A program made the translations under genes and the position numbers. A DNA stretch of 42,173 nt from an uncultured Blautia sp. (GTDB lineage Bacteria; Bacillota; Clostridia; Lachnospirales; Lachnospiraceae), in assembly GCA_937893675.1 (NCBI GenBank), contig CALBGI010000080.1:1-42173 (forward strand), written 5' to 3'. Numbering within the stretch: the stretch's first letter is position 1; every line of letters begins with the position of its first letter. Shown in pieces: positions 34,311 to 42,173 of the stretch. Under the pieces are notes generated by a model, which made no database searches, was not told where the DNA came from, and saw nothing but the letters and a program-made list of their open reading frames with translations.

Positions 34311-34500
34311 GCGGCGGATCGGTATCGGAGCGTTTCCGTGACACGCTGCGTTTCCTGTTTGCCCGCGCGCTGATAATCCGCCATTCGCGAAAAACTCGCC
34401 TTCGGCTCAAACACTTCGCTCGGTGGCGGAAGCTAGCGCAGGCTGCACGACGGAAGCCTCGCTATCGTCAGCGTACTCCGCTCCGATACCGCTCTGCCGC
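34311..34500. repeat. 190-bp element bounded by 22-bp inverted repeats
   Basis: The left end (GCGGCGGATCGGTATCGGAGCG reduced: core CGGTATCGGAGCG) is matched on the right by CGCTCCGATACCG (perfect 13-bp core; 20 of 22 across the arms). The interior is GC-rich with smaller dyads such as ACGCTG/CAGCGT. No convincing gene. It lies in the gap between the leuB promoter and a terminator. Could be a MITE, a structured RNA or a regulatory island; not identified. Confidence 0.55.
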
Positions 34501-34513
34501 TGTTTCACCATAA

Positions 34514-34548
34514 AAAAAACCTGTCCAACCGAAATTGAACAGGTTTTT
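34514..34548. terminator. Bidirectional terminator
   Basis: AAAAAACCTGT..CAA and TTG..ACAGGTTTTT form a stem with A/T tails just beyond the stop of the minus-strand coiled-coil gene. Confidence 0.85.
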
Positions 34549-34561
34549 GCAAAACACCACA

Positions 34562-35494
34562 TTAATATTGTGCCATTTTCAGATATGTTCCTAATTGCAG
34601 ATATGTAGAAATATCCGAGTTCACACGCATCATGTTTACTTCATCGGTAAGCTCTTTCATATCCTTGTGCTGTTCTTTTGCAGCAAGCTCCAAACTTGTC
34701 AGCTGACCGGAAATCTGAACCGCCTGCTGGTGAATGGAAACGGCAGTCTGATGAATCGCTGACAGTTCCTGATAAATTTGATGCTGGTTGGAAATAATCT
34801 GGTTTAACCGATTTTCTATGTTGCTGATTTTTCTGTTTACATCAGAAAGAATCATCGTCTGAATGATATTATCCAAATCTGTAGCTTTGCTTGATGAAAA
34901 ATATTCATATAAATAAGCAATCGCACCAAGGTTCCGATATTGTTGAGGAATAATATTGATTGAATATGCCTTATCTCTTATTTCTGCACATCTGTTTAAT
35001 TCCGCCAACAGCTCTTCCTTTCTTCCTGCATCTACAGGATAACATTCTTCCTTTTCCGCAATTGCTGTTTTCCACTTTTCAAGATTATTACAGTCTGTTT
35101 TATATTGTCGAAGCTTTTTTTCATTTTCCAACATTAATATGTGTCTCACACCTTCCTGCTCCTCCTTACCTTTCTTATAAAAAAGATAAGAACAAACCAG
35201 CATTAAGAAAAAACTAGAAAGCTTTATAGGAGCATCTACCAGCAAAGAAGAAAATGCAGCAATTCCCGAAAAAATCAATAACATCAAGTGTTTTTTGGGA
35301 AATGGCGGGGCTGCCGGCGTAACAGGTGCGGTTAGTTGTATCGCCTCAATTTCTGATTTTTTCGATAAAATCCTTTCGTCTTCTTGAATCCTGATACGAT
35401 ATTTCTCATATTTATCACGTAATGTATGCCATGTAACTTCAATCCCATACAGCTCCGTCAAATACGGAACCAGAACCTCTCTCTTGTACTCCAT
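34562..35494 (-). CDS. Unknown AT-rich membrane protein with coiled coil
   Basis: A 310-residue protein without a family that I can name. Residues 1-60 are polar and helical, then two hydrophobic segments (about 67-82 HLMLLIFSGIAAFSSLL and 87-104 LSSFFLMLVCSYLFY) anchor it in the membrane. The rest is mostly helical, with heptad-like stretches (NRKISNIENRLNQIISNQHQ and QQAVQISGQLTSLELAAKEQ). Codons are clearly more AT-rich than in neighbouring genes. The start is the ATG at 35494 with GGAGGAGG 9 nt upstream. It is divergent from an XRE regulator, which probably controls both. Possibly recently acquired; function unknown. Confidence 0.75.
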   Translation of the reverse strand: MEYKREVLVPYLTELYGIEVTWHTLRDKYEKYRIRIQEDERILSKKSEIEAIQLTAPVTPAAPPFPKKHLMLLIFSGIAAFSSLLVDAPIKLSSFFLMLVCSYLFYKKGKEEQEGVRHILMLENEKKLRQYKTDCNNLEKWKTAIAEKEECYPVDAGRKEELLAELNRCAEIRDKAYSINIIPQQYRNLGAIAYLYEYFSSSKATDLDNIIQTMILSDVNRKISNIENRLNQIISNQHQIYQELSAIHQTAVSIHQQAVQISGQLTSLELAAKEQHKDMKELTDEVNMMRVNSDISTYLQLGTYLKMAQY

Positions 35495-35522
35495 ACACAT
35501 TCTCCTCCTCCAACGCAAAAGT

Positions 35523-35556
35523 ACAATATTAATATACTAAAGTATTTATATATTGT
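35523..35556. promoter_or_regulatory. Dyad in the divergent control region of the XRE islet
   Basis: ACAATAT..ATACT and AGTAT..ATATTGT form an AT-rich inverted repeat (13 of 17 pairs) between the two divergent starts. A TTGTCA box (35553-35558) with TAATAC 16 nt further lies beside it and could be the XRE promoter. Likely repressor site. Confidence 0.45.
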
Positions 35557-35609
35557 CAATGATTACTTATACAATAATACTAAATTCAAATACTTCCAAG
35601 GGGTTTCTT

Positions 35610-35885
35610 ATGTTAAATGAACGGATCAAAGAATTGAGAGTATTATATAAAATGAACCAGATAGAATTCGGAAAAAAATTGGGCGTTACAAAACAGTGTG
35701 TCTCAAACTGGGAAAATAATAACATTCAGCCTTCTGTTGATATGTTGGTAAAAATCGCAGATATTTTTTCCGTAACAACCGACTACCTTCTTGGCAGAGA
35801 TGATAAACATTATCTGGACGTCTCCGGCTTATCGGATACACAGATCAGCAATATCCAAAACATCGTCAATGATATCCGCAAATAA
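35610..35885 (+). CDS. XRE family transcriptional regulator
   Basis: A 91-residue DNA-binding protein with an N-terminal Cro/C1-type helix-turn-helix (about residues 4-60; MNQIEFGKKLGVTKQCVSNW and VKIADIFSVTTDYLLGR) and a short C-terminal tail. Prophage and other mobile-element repressors have this form. It starts at ATG 35610, which has AAGGGG about 6 nt upstream; an earlier frame from 35553 lacks a site. It is divergent from the AT-rich membrane protein and shares its base composition, so the two look like one unit. Confidence 0.88.
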   Translation: MLNERIKELRVLYKMNQIEFGKKLGVTKQCVSNWENNNIQPSVDMLVKIADIFSVTTDYLLGRDDKHYLDVSGLSDTQISNIQNIVNDIRK

Positions 35886-35896
35886 GCATAACAAAA

Positions 35897-35914
35897 AATC
35901 CTGCTTGCAGGATT
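35897..35914 (-). terminator. Small hairpin with T-run on the minus strand
   Basis: AATCCTG, loop, CAGGATT; on the minus strand it is followed by a T-run (35893-35898). It would stop transcription entering the islet from the yajC side. Confidence 0.45.
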
Positions 35915-35985
35915 CTCCGCCGCAGTGCGATTCCGTGCAGAGCGTTTTTTTATCGTAGGAACATGAGGTCGTAATTTCCTATAGA

Positions 35986-36032
35986 ATAAAAAAAATAGAC
36001 AGATACCCGGTATAGCGGTACCTGTCTGTTTT
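35986..36032. terminator. Bidirectional terminator after yajC
   Basis: AGACAG..TACC and GGTA..CTGTCT form a stem flanked by long A and T runs. On the minus strand it follows the yajC stop. Confidence 0.85.
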
Positions 36033-36039
36033 TAATTCT

Positions 36040-36339
36040 TTATGCAGTTTCCTGCTCTGCCTTCTCAACCTCGGCAATTGCCTGTTTTCTCATGGGAATA
36101 CGGCAGTTTCTGTTATTGCCGAACTCCACGATCACATCCTCTTCAGTCATATCGATAACGACACCGTAGAAGCCGCTGGTGGTAACCACGCTGTCTCCTA
36201 CCTCCATTGCACTCAACATCGCCTGAAGTCTTTTCTGCTCTTTTTTCTGGGGACGAATCATCAGAAAATACATAATACCAAAAAGAACTACCATCCAGAT
36301 GATGGTAAATCCAAGTCCCATTCCGCCTGCTGATTCCAT
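36040..36339 (-). CDS. yajC: Preprotein translocase subunit YajC
   Basis: A 99-residue protein with one N-terminal transmembrane helix (about 8-26, GFTIIWMVVLFGIMYFLMI) followed by the conserved RPQKKEQKRLQAMLSAMEVG stretch and a small cytosolic domain (VVTTSGFYGVVIDMTEEDV). YajC associates with SecDF and the Sec translocase. It lies downstream of tgt on the same strand, the common tgt-yajC order; a possible promoter lies in between. The ATG has AGGAGGA nearby. Confidence 0.94.
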   Translation of the reverse strand: MESAGGMGLGFTIIWMVVLFGIMYFLMIRPQKKEQKRLQAMLSAMEVGDSVVTTSGFYGVVIDMTEEDVIVEFGNNRNCRIPMRKQAIAEVEKAEQETA

Positions 36340-36397
36340 TTCAATTCCTCCTATAATAATACTAATGAATTCTCCTGCCCTGACCCTTTGTCAGGGC

Positions 36398-36425
36398 GTT
36401 ATAGTGTACTATACACAAAAACCAA
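36398..36425 (-). promoter_or_regulatory. Putative promoter of yajC
   Basis: On the minus strand TTGGTT (36420-36425), 16-nt spacer, TATAAC (36398-36403). A perfect 7-bp stem GCCCTGA/TCAGGGC (36377-36397) abuts the -10 and could be an operator or early-mRNA hairpin. Confidence 0.45.
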
Positions 36426-36473
36426 ACTTTCTTCAAGTAGTTTCGTAATTTTTAACAAAAAATTCCTGTATTT

Positions 36474-37625
36474 TTATCTGCCGCCGTTAATTTTTCCCTC
36501 TTCAAAACCTGCCAGGCGCATTTTTTTGTACTCCGCAAAGGTTCCCGCATCCAGCGCGTCCCTGATTTCCTCCATCATGTGATTGTAAAAATAGAGATTG
36601 TGCAGTACGCACAGGCGCATTCCCAGCATTTCCTTCGCCTTGAGAAGATGGCGAATGTAGGCTCTGCTGTAATGGCGGCAGGCCGGACACTGACATCCCT
36701 CCTCAATGGGGCGGGTATCCAGCTCATATTTTGCGTTGAACAGATTCATTTTGCCGTGGTTTGTGTACACATGTCCGTGGCGTCCGTTCCGGCTTGGATA
36801 TACGCAGTCAAAAAAGTCTATGCCGCGCTCCACGCCCTCCAGAATGTTGGCCGGCGTTCCCACACCCATGAGGTAAGTCGGCTTATTCTGCGGAAGATGG
36901 GGAACCACCTCATCAAGGATCCGGTACATTTCCTCGTGACTCTCGCCCACGGCAAGTCCGCCCACGGCATAGCCGTCCAAATCCAGCTCGGAAATCGCCT
37001 GTGCATGGGAAATGCGGATGTCCTCATAAATCGCGCCCTGGTTGATCCCGAACAGAAGCTGTTCCCGGTTAATGGTATCGGGAAGACTGTTAAGTCTGGC
37101 CATTTCTGCCTTGCAGCGGCCAAGCCACCGTGTGGTGCGCTCCACGGAATTCCAGATATAATCCCGGTCTGCCAGCGCATTGGGACACTCGTCAAAAGCC
37201 ATGGCAATGGTGGACGCCAGGTTAGACTGGATCCGCATACTCTCCTCCGGCCCCATGAAAATCTTATGGCCGTCTATGTGGGAACGAAAATAAACCCCCT
37301 CCTCCTGGATTTTGCGGAGGCCCGCCAGAGAGAATACCTGAAAGCCGCCGGAATCTGTGAGAATCGGCTTGTCCCACACCATAAACTTGTGAAGACCGCC
37401 CAGTTTTTTTACGATCTCATCTCCGGGTCTCACATGAAGATGATAGGTGTTGGAAAGCTCCACCTGTGTGCCGATTTCCTGAAGATCCATCGTGGAAACC
37501 GCGCCCTTAATAGCCGCAATGGTTCCTACATTCATAAACACCGGCGTCTGTATGGTGCCGTGTACGGTACGAAACTCCGCCCGCTTTGCTCTGCCCTGCG
37601 TGCGGAGGATTTTATATTCTGCCAT
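36474..37625 (-). CDS. tgt: Queuine tRNA-ribosyltransferase
   Basis: A 383-residue tRNA-guanine transglycosylase that swaps guanine at the wobble position of tRNAs with GUN anticodons for a queuosine precursor. The catalytic Asp91 is in TDSGGFQ, the second Asp in DCVYPSRNGRHG, and the zinc site is CQCPAC with later Cys/His (CVLHNLYFYNH). Length and order are normal. It has AGGAGGA 6 nt before the ATG. It is cotranscribed or nearly so with yajC. Confidence 0.96.
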   Translation of the reverse strand: MAEYKILRTQGRAKRAEFRTVHGTIQTPVFMNVGTIAAIKGAVSTMDLQEIGTQVELSNTYHLHVRPGDEIVKKLGGLHKFMVWDKPILTDSGGFQVFSLAGLRKIQEEGVYFRSHIDGHKIFMGPEESMRIQSNLASTIAMAFDECPNALADRDYIWNSVERTTRWLGRCKAEMARLNSLPDTINREQLLFGINQGAIYEDIRISHAQAISELDLDGYAVGGLAVGESHEEMYRILDEVVPHLPQNKPTYLMGVGTPANILEGVERGIDFFDCVYPSRNGRHGHVYTNHGKMNLFNAKYELDTRPIEEGCQCPACRHYSRAYIRHLLKAKEMLGMRLCVLHNLYFYNHMMEEIRDALDAGTFAEYKKMRLAGFEEGKINGGR

Positions 37626-37727
37626 TTATGTTCCTCCTGATCAAAACTTATTTTATCGTATCATGACTTAGCCAAAATTTCAACAGTACACGGAAGAATC
37701 CTTGGCAAACCTTGTTAAACTTTTACA

Positions 37728-37756
37728 TTGTCATTTTTCAAACAATCCTGTATAAT
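37728..37756 (+). promoter_or_regulatory. Sigma-A promoter of the activase gene
   Basis: TTGTCA (37728-37733), 17-nt spacer, TATAAT (37751-37756): a near-consensus promoter about 95 nt upstream of the start. Confidence 0.75.
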
Positions 37757-37851
37757 ATTACAGAATCTTTATGTCATGTTCTATATATAAATAAGAAGAG
37801 ATTTTTTCACATACAGATTCCTTTACCCACGAGGAGGCATACATTAGATTT

Positions 37852-40800
37852 ATGAAAAACTACACACTCGGAATCGATATCGGTTCCACAACTGTTAAAA
37901 TTGCCATTCTTGACAATAAAGAACATCTGCTGTTCGCGGATTACGAACGGCATTTTGCCAATATTCAGGAAACCCTTGCTCACCTTCTGCAAAAGGCGCA
38001 GGACGAGCTTGGTGAGCTTACGCTCTGCCCGGTGATCACCGGTTCCGGCGGACTTACCCTTGCCAACCATCTGCATATTCCTTTTGTACAGGAAGTGATC
38101 GCCGTGTCCACTGCGCTCCAGAAAAACGCACCCCAGACGGATGTTGCCATCGAGCTTGGAGGCGAGGACGCCAAGATCATTTACTTTGAAGGCGGCAACA
38201 TTGAGCAGCGTATGAACGGCATCTGCGCCGGCGGCACCGGCTCTTTTATCGACCAGATGGCCTCTCTTCTGCAGAGCGACGCTTCCGGTCTCAACGAATA
38301 CGCAAAAAATTACAAGGCACTCTATCCCATTGCCGCACGCTGCGGTGTGTTTGCCAAGACAGACATTCAGCCCCTGATCAATGACGGCGCTACCAAAGAG
38401 GATTTATCCGCATCTATTTTCCAGGCGGTTGTAAACCAGACGATCTCCGGTCTGGCCTGCGGCAAGCCCATTCGGGGCCATGTGGCCTTCCTGGGCGGCC
38501 CGCTTCACTTTTTGTCTGAGCTGAAGCAGGCGTTTATCCGTACACTGAAGCTTGACGAGGAGCATGCCATCACACCGGAGAACTCTCACCTTTTTGCAGC
38601 CATGGGCTCTGCCCTGAACGCAAAGGAAGACGTCTCTGTTTCTCTTACTGACTTGAAGGAACGCCTCAAAAACTCCATTCCTCTGGAATTTGAGGTGGAA
38701 CGTATGGAGCCTCTGTTCTCTTCAACGGAGGAATATCGGGAGTTTTGCACAAGACAGAACAAATACCGCGTAGCTTCCGCAGACCTTTCCTCCTACAAGG
38801 GCAACTGCTATCTCGGCATTGACGCCGGAAGCACCACCACAAAAACGGCTCTGGTAGGCGAGGACGGTTCCCTGCTTTATTCCTTTTACGCAAATAACAA
38901 CGGAAATCCTCTGAAAACAGCCATTTCCTCCATCCAGGAAATATACCGGCAGCTTCCTGCGGATGCCCGCATTGCCTACTCCTGCTCCACCGGCTACGGT
39001 GAGGCGCTCATAAAAGCGGCGCTTCTTCTGGACGAGGGCGAAGTGGAAACCGTCTCCCATTATTATGCAGCAGCGTTTTTTGACCCGGAGGTGGACTGTA
39101 TTCTGGACATTGGCGGCCAGGACATGAAGTGCATCAAGATCAAAAATCAGACGGTAGACAGCGTGCAGCTTAACGAGGCCTGCTCCTCCGGCTGCGGCTC
39201 CTTTATCGAAACCTTCGCAAAATCTCTGAACTACACCGTGCAGGATTTTGCAAAAGCAGCTCTCTACGCAGAGCACCCCATTGATCTGGGAACCCGCTGC
39301 ACGGTATTTATGAATTCCAAGGTAAAACAGGCGCAGAAAGAGGGCGCCTCTGTGGCAGACATCTCTGCCGGACTTGCCTACTCCGTTATCAAAAACGCCC
39401 TCTACAAAGTCATCAAGGTATCGGATGCCTCGGAGCTCGGACGCCACATTGTAGTGCAGGGCGGAACCTTCTACAACGACGCGGTTCTCAGAAGCTTCGA
39501 AAAAATAGCGGACTGCCATGCGATCCGTCCGGATATCGCAGGCATCATGGGTGCGTTCGGAGCAGCGCTCATCGCCAGAGAGCGTTTTGGGGAAGGACAG
39601 GAAACCACCATGCTGTCCATCGACAGGATCAACTCGCTTGAATACTCTACCTCCATGGCCAACTGCCGGGGATGTACCAACAACTGCCGTCTTACCATCA
39701 ACAAGTTTTCCGGCGGACGCCAGTACATCAGCGGCAACCGCTGTGAACGCGGCATTGGAAAAGAAAAGAACAAGGAACACATTCCCAACTTGTATGAATA
39801 TAAATACAAGCGTATTTTCGGCTACCAGCCCCTGAGCCCGGACAAGGCACCGCGGGGCAAAGTGGGGATCCCCCGTGTTCTCAACATGTTTGAAAATTAT
39901 CCGTTCTGGTTTACCTTTTTCACAGAGCTGGGCTACGAGGTTGTCCTCTCCCCCACCTCCACCAGAAAGATTTACGAGCTTGGCATTGAATCCATTCCCA
40001 GCGAGTCGGAATGCTATCCGGCAAAGCTTGCCCACGGACATGTGAGCTGGCTTTTGAAAAACGGGGTAAAATTTATTTTTTATCCCTGCATTCCCTACGA
40101 GCGCAATGAATTCCCGGATGCGGTCAACCACTACAACTGCCCCATTGTCACCTCCTACGCGGAGAATATCAAAAACAATGTGGACGAGCTGAACGACCCT
40201 TCCATTGATTTCCGCAATCCTTTTATGGCCTTTACTTCCGAAGAAATTCTTACTGCCCGGCTAGTGGAGATTTTCAAAGAGCTCCCGGCTTCTGAGGTAA
40301 AAAATGCGGCGCACAAAGCCTGGGAGGAACTGGATGCGGTACGTCATGACGTACAGAAAAAAGGCGAAGAAACCCTGGCTTATCTCAAAGAAACCGGGCG
40401 GAGAGGCATTGTTCTTGCCGGACGTCCGTACCACATTGACCCGGAAATCCACCACGGTATTCCGGATTTGATCAACAGCTATGGCATCGCCGTGTTTACG
40501 GAGGACTCCGTGTCTCATCTGGCACCTGTGGAGCGGCCTCTTCGCGTCAATGACCAGTGGATGTACCATTCCCGTCTTTACGCGGCAGCCAACTTTATAA
40601 AAACCAGGGACGATCTGGATCTGATACAGCTGAATTCCTTCGGCTGCGGGCTGGATGCCGTAACCACAGATGAGGTTTACGAAATTCTCGATGGAAGCGG
40701 AAAAATTTACACCTGCCTCAAAATTGATGAGGTCAACAATCTGGGCGCTGCCAGAATCCGCATCCGCTCCCTGATCGCCGCGCTTCGTGCCAAGGACGCG

Positions 40801-42078
40801 CAAAAGGCTTCCCGCACCATTGCGCCTTCTTCCATTGAAAAGGTGACCTTTACCAAGGAAATGCGAAAGGACTACACGATTTTGTGTCCTCAGCTTTCCC
40901 CCTTCCATTTCGGCATTCTCCAGGCTGCCTTCAACACCTGCGGCTACCATTTGGAGGTGCTGCCCAATGACAACAAACACGCTGTGGATGTAGGGCTGAA
41001 ATACGTAAACAACGATGCCTGCTATCCGTCCCTCATTGTGGTAGGACAGATCATGGACGCGCTCCTCTCCGGCAAATACGATTTGAACCGCACTGCGGTC
41101 ATCATGTCACAGACCGGCGGCGGCTGCCGTGCCTCCAACTATATTGCTTTTATCCGCCGTGCGCTCAAAAAAGCCAACATGGAGCAGGTTCCGGTCATCT
41201 CCATAAATTTAAGCGGCCTGGAGAGCAATCCCGGCTTCAAGCTCACGCTTCCGCTGGTAAAGCGCATTGTTTACGGCGCAGTCTTCGGAGATCTTCTGAT
41301 GAAATGCGTGTACCGTATGCGCCCTTATGAGCTGGAAAAAGGCATTGTAAATCGAAAACACAAAATCTGGGAACAGCGCGTCATTGCCTTCCTCACCGGA
41401 AGCAGCGTCAGCCACAGCCAGTTTAAAAAGCTTTGCAAAGAAATGGTGCACGAATTTGACACGATTCCCATCAGCGATGAAAAGAAGCCCAAGGTAGGCA
41501 TTGTGGGAGAGATCCTGGTCAAATTCCTCCCGGCTGCCAACAATCATCTGGCAGAGCTTCTGGAAGCAGAAGGTGCTGAGGCAGTGTGCCCGGATCTCAT
41601 TGATTTTATCAGCTACTGCTTCTATAATCAGAATTTCAAGGTGGAAAATCTGGGCTTCAAAAAGTCAAAGGCCACCATTGCCAACTGGGGGATCAAGGGC
41701 ATTGACTGGATCCGCAAGGCCGCGAATGAAGCGCTTTCGGAAAGCCGCCATTTCACCCCTTCTGCGGACATTCACGATCTGGCCCGCATGGCAGAGCCCA
41801 TTGTCTCTACCGGAAACCAGACCGGTGAAGGATGGTTTCTCACCGGAGAAATGATGGAGCTCATTCACGGAGGTGTCCCCAATATCGTTTGTATACAGCC
41901 CTTCGGCTGCCTGCCAAACCATATTGTGGGCAAAGGCGTCATCAAAGAAATCCGCCGGACACATCCGGGTGCGAACATTGTTGCTATTGATTATGATCCC
42001 GGCGCCAGCGAAGTGAATCAGCTGAATCGTATCAAGCTGATGCTGTCCACGGCTCAGAAAAACTTACATAAGAATTAG
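37852..42078 (+). CDS. Fused double acyl-CoA dehydratase activase / dehydratase-like protein
   Basis: A 1408-residue cytosolic protein of the BadF/BadG/HgdC ATPase superfamily. The first activase domain (about 1-265) has GIDIGSTTVK, ELGGEDAK and iron-sulfur cysteines Cys125 (NGICAGGTGSF) and Cys164 (AARCGVF). The second (about 320-580) has GIDAGSTTTK, DIGGQDMK, Cys445 (NEACSSGCGSF) and Cys484 (GTRCTVF). A Cys cluster CRGCTNNCRL ... GNRCERG (about 606-632) follows, then a DUF2229/HgdB-like region and a C-terminal activase-associated part. Related activases feed ATP-driven electrons to 2-hydroxyacyl-CoA dehydratases, but the role of the large fused form is unknown. Its GAGGAGG lies 14 nt before the ATG, unusually far. 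Confidence 0.9.
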   Translation: MKNYTLGIDIGSTTVKIAILDNKEHLLFADYERHFANIQETLAHLLQKAQDELGELTLCPVITGSGGLTLANHLHIPFVQEVIAVSTALQKNAPQTDVAIELGGEDAKIIYFEGGNIEQRMNGICAGGTGSFIDQMASLLQSDASGLNEYAKNYKALYPIAARCGVFAKTDIQPLINDGATKEDLSASIFQAVVNQTISGLACGKPIRGHVAFLGGPLHFLSELKQAFIRTLKLDEEHAITPENSHLFAAMGSALNAKEDVSVSLTDLKERLKNSIPLEFEVERMEPLFSSTEEYREFCTRQNKYRVASADLSSYKGNCYLGIDAGSTTTKTALVGEDGSLLYSFYANNNGNPLKTAISSIQEIYRQLPADARIAYSCSTGYGEALIKAALLLDEGEVETVSHYYAAAFFDPEVDCILDIGGQDMKCIKIKNQTVDSVQLNEACSSGCGSFIETFAKSLNYTVQDFAKAALYAEHPIDLGTRCTVFMNSKVKQAQKEGASVADISAGLAYSVIKNALYKVIKVSDASELGRHIVVQGGTFYNDAVLRSFEKIADCHAIRPDIAGIMGAFGAALIARERFGEGQETTMLSIDRINSLEYSTSMANCRGCTNNCRLTINKFSGGRQYISGNRCERGIGKEKNKEHIPNLYEYKYKRIFGYQPLSPDKAPRGKVGIPRVLNMFENYPFWFTFFTELGYEVVLSPTSTRKIYELGIESIPSESECYPAKLAHGHVSWLLKNGVKFIFYPCIPYERNEFPDAVNHYNCPIVTSYAENIKNNVDELNDPSIDFRNPFMAFTSEEILTARLVEIFKELPASEVKNAAHKAWEELDAVRHDVQKKGEETLAYLKETGRRGIVLAGRPYHIDPEIHHGIPDLINSYGIAVFTEDSVSHLAPVERPLRVNDQWMYHSRLYAAANFIKTRDDLDLIQLNSFGCGLDAVTTDEVYEILDGSGKIYTCLKIDEVNNLGAARIRIRSLIAALRAKDAQKASRTIAPSSIEKVTFTKEMRKDYTILCPQLSPFHFGILQAAFNTCGYHLEVLPNDNKHAVDVGLKYVNNDACYPSLIVVGQIMDALLSGKYDLNRTAVIMSQTGGGCRASNYIAFIRRALKKANMEQVPVISINLSGLESNPGFKLTLPLVKRIVYGAVFGDLLMKCVYRMRPYELEKGIVNRKHKIWEQRVIAFLTGSSVSHSQFKKLCKEMVHEFDTIPISDEKKPKVGIVGEILVKFLPAANNHLAELLEAEGAEAVCPDLIDFISYCFYNQNFKVENLGFKKSKATIANWGIKGIDWIRKAANEALSESRHFTPSADIHDLARMAEPIVSTGNQTGEGWFLTGEMMELIHGGVPNIVCIQPFGCLPNHIVGKGVIKEIRRTHPGANIVAIDYDPGASEVNQLNRIKLMLSTAQKNLHKN

Positions 42079-42088
42079 TCAGACACCA

Positions 42089-42121
42089 AAACACGCTCCG
42101 CCAAATCGGCGGAGCGTGTTT
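42089..42121 (+). terminator. Terminator after the activase gene
   Basis: AAACACGCTCCGCC and GGCGGAGCGTGTTT form a perfect 14-bp stem with a short loop just past the stop. The trailing T-run is short. Confidence 0.8.
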
Positions 42122-42138
42122 CAGACTGTAGACAAAGT

Positions 42139-42166
42139 CCCAGGCAAAAGCCCGGGCTTTTCTTTT
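42139..42166 (+). terminator. Second terminator-like hairpin
   Basis: CCCAGGC, loop AAAA, GCCCGGG (one mismatch) then CTTTTCTTTT. Probably a backup terminator. Nothing else is seen to the window end. Confidence 0.55.
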
Positions 42167-42173
42167 ATCATAT

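Noticed and set aside
38722..40131. Minus-strand ORF of 469 codons inside the activase
   Set aside because: Antisense shadow of a protein with intact motifs on the plus strand.
1..42173. CRISPR array, insertion sequence, integrase or phage structural genes
   Set aside because: No regularly spaced repeats, transposase or integrase motifs were seen; the only mobile-looking parts are the AT-rich islet and the inverted-repeat blocks.

Overview
The window looks like chromosomal DNA of an anaerobic, low-to-moderate GC Firmicute, most likely a Lachnospiraceae-type gut clostridium. The clues are the glgC-glgD pair, a giant fused acyl-CoA dehydratase activase, a three-subunit clostridial-style molybdenum hydroxylase, a ferredoxin-domain aldo/keto reductase, a cell-wall-binding polysaccharide deacetylase, strong AGGAGG ribosome sites and TTGACA/TATAAT-type promoters. 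This placement is inference from gene content; no search was run.

Layout. 1-5.3 kb (minus strand): a tight operon rluF-like, ligA, metA, traX-like, then a zinc-dependent phospholipase C family gene with its own promoter. 5.5-9.5 kb: a secreted polysaccharide deacetylase (plus), a block of nested inverted repeats, a [4Fe-4S] aldo/keto reductase, an SH3b membrane protein and a tRNA-Arg(CCG). 9.5-11.5 kb: an NhaC-superfamily transporter preceded by a clear lysine riboswitch and attenuator, so probably a lysine transporter (LysW type). 11.5-17 kb: three molybdenum hydroxylase subunits followed by two membrane ORFs that lie in one reading frame separated by a single TGA. 17.3-19.6 kb (plus): glgC-glgD for glycogen synthesis. 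19.6-22.7 kb: a GntR/YtrA-type regulator, ABC ATPase, permease and DUF362 protein under a promoter embedded in an 18-bp-arm palindrome. 22.7-27.4 kb: AraC regulator, M19 dipeptidase, GH13 alpha-glucosidase, aldose epimerase-like protein. 27.4-34.2 kb: a biosynthetic operon leuB-ilvD-ilvB-serC-serA (branched-chain amino acids and serine). 34.3-36 kb: an AT-rich islet with an unknown coiled-coil membrane protein divergent from an XRE repressor, next to a 190-bp inverted-repeat element. 36-37.6 kb: yajC and tgt. 37.85-42.1 kb: a 1408-residue double activase/dehydratase-like protein.

Most genes are housekeeping or metabolic. The items most worth following are the lysine-riboswitch transporter, the split membrane gene downstream of the hydroxylase, the AT-rich XRE/coiled-coil islet with the adjacent inverted-repeat element, and the predicted leaderless rluF-like mRNA. 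No CRISPR array, transposase, integrase or rRNA was found.
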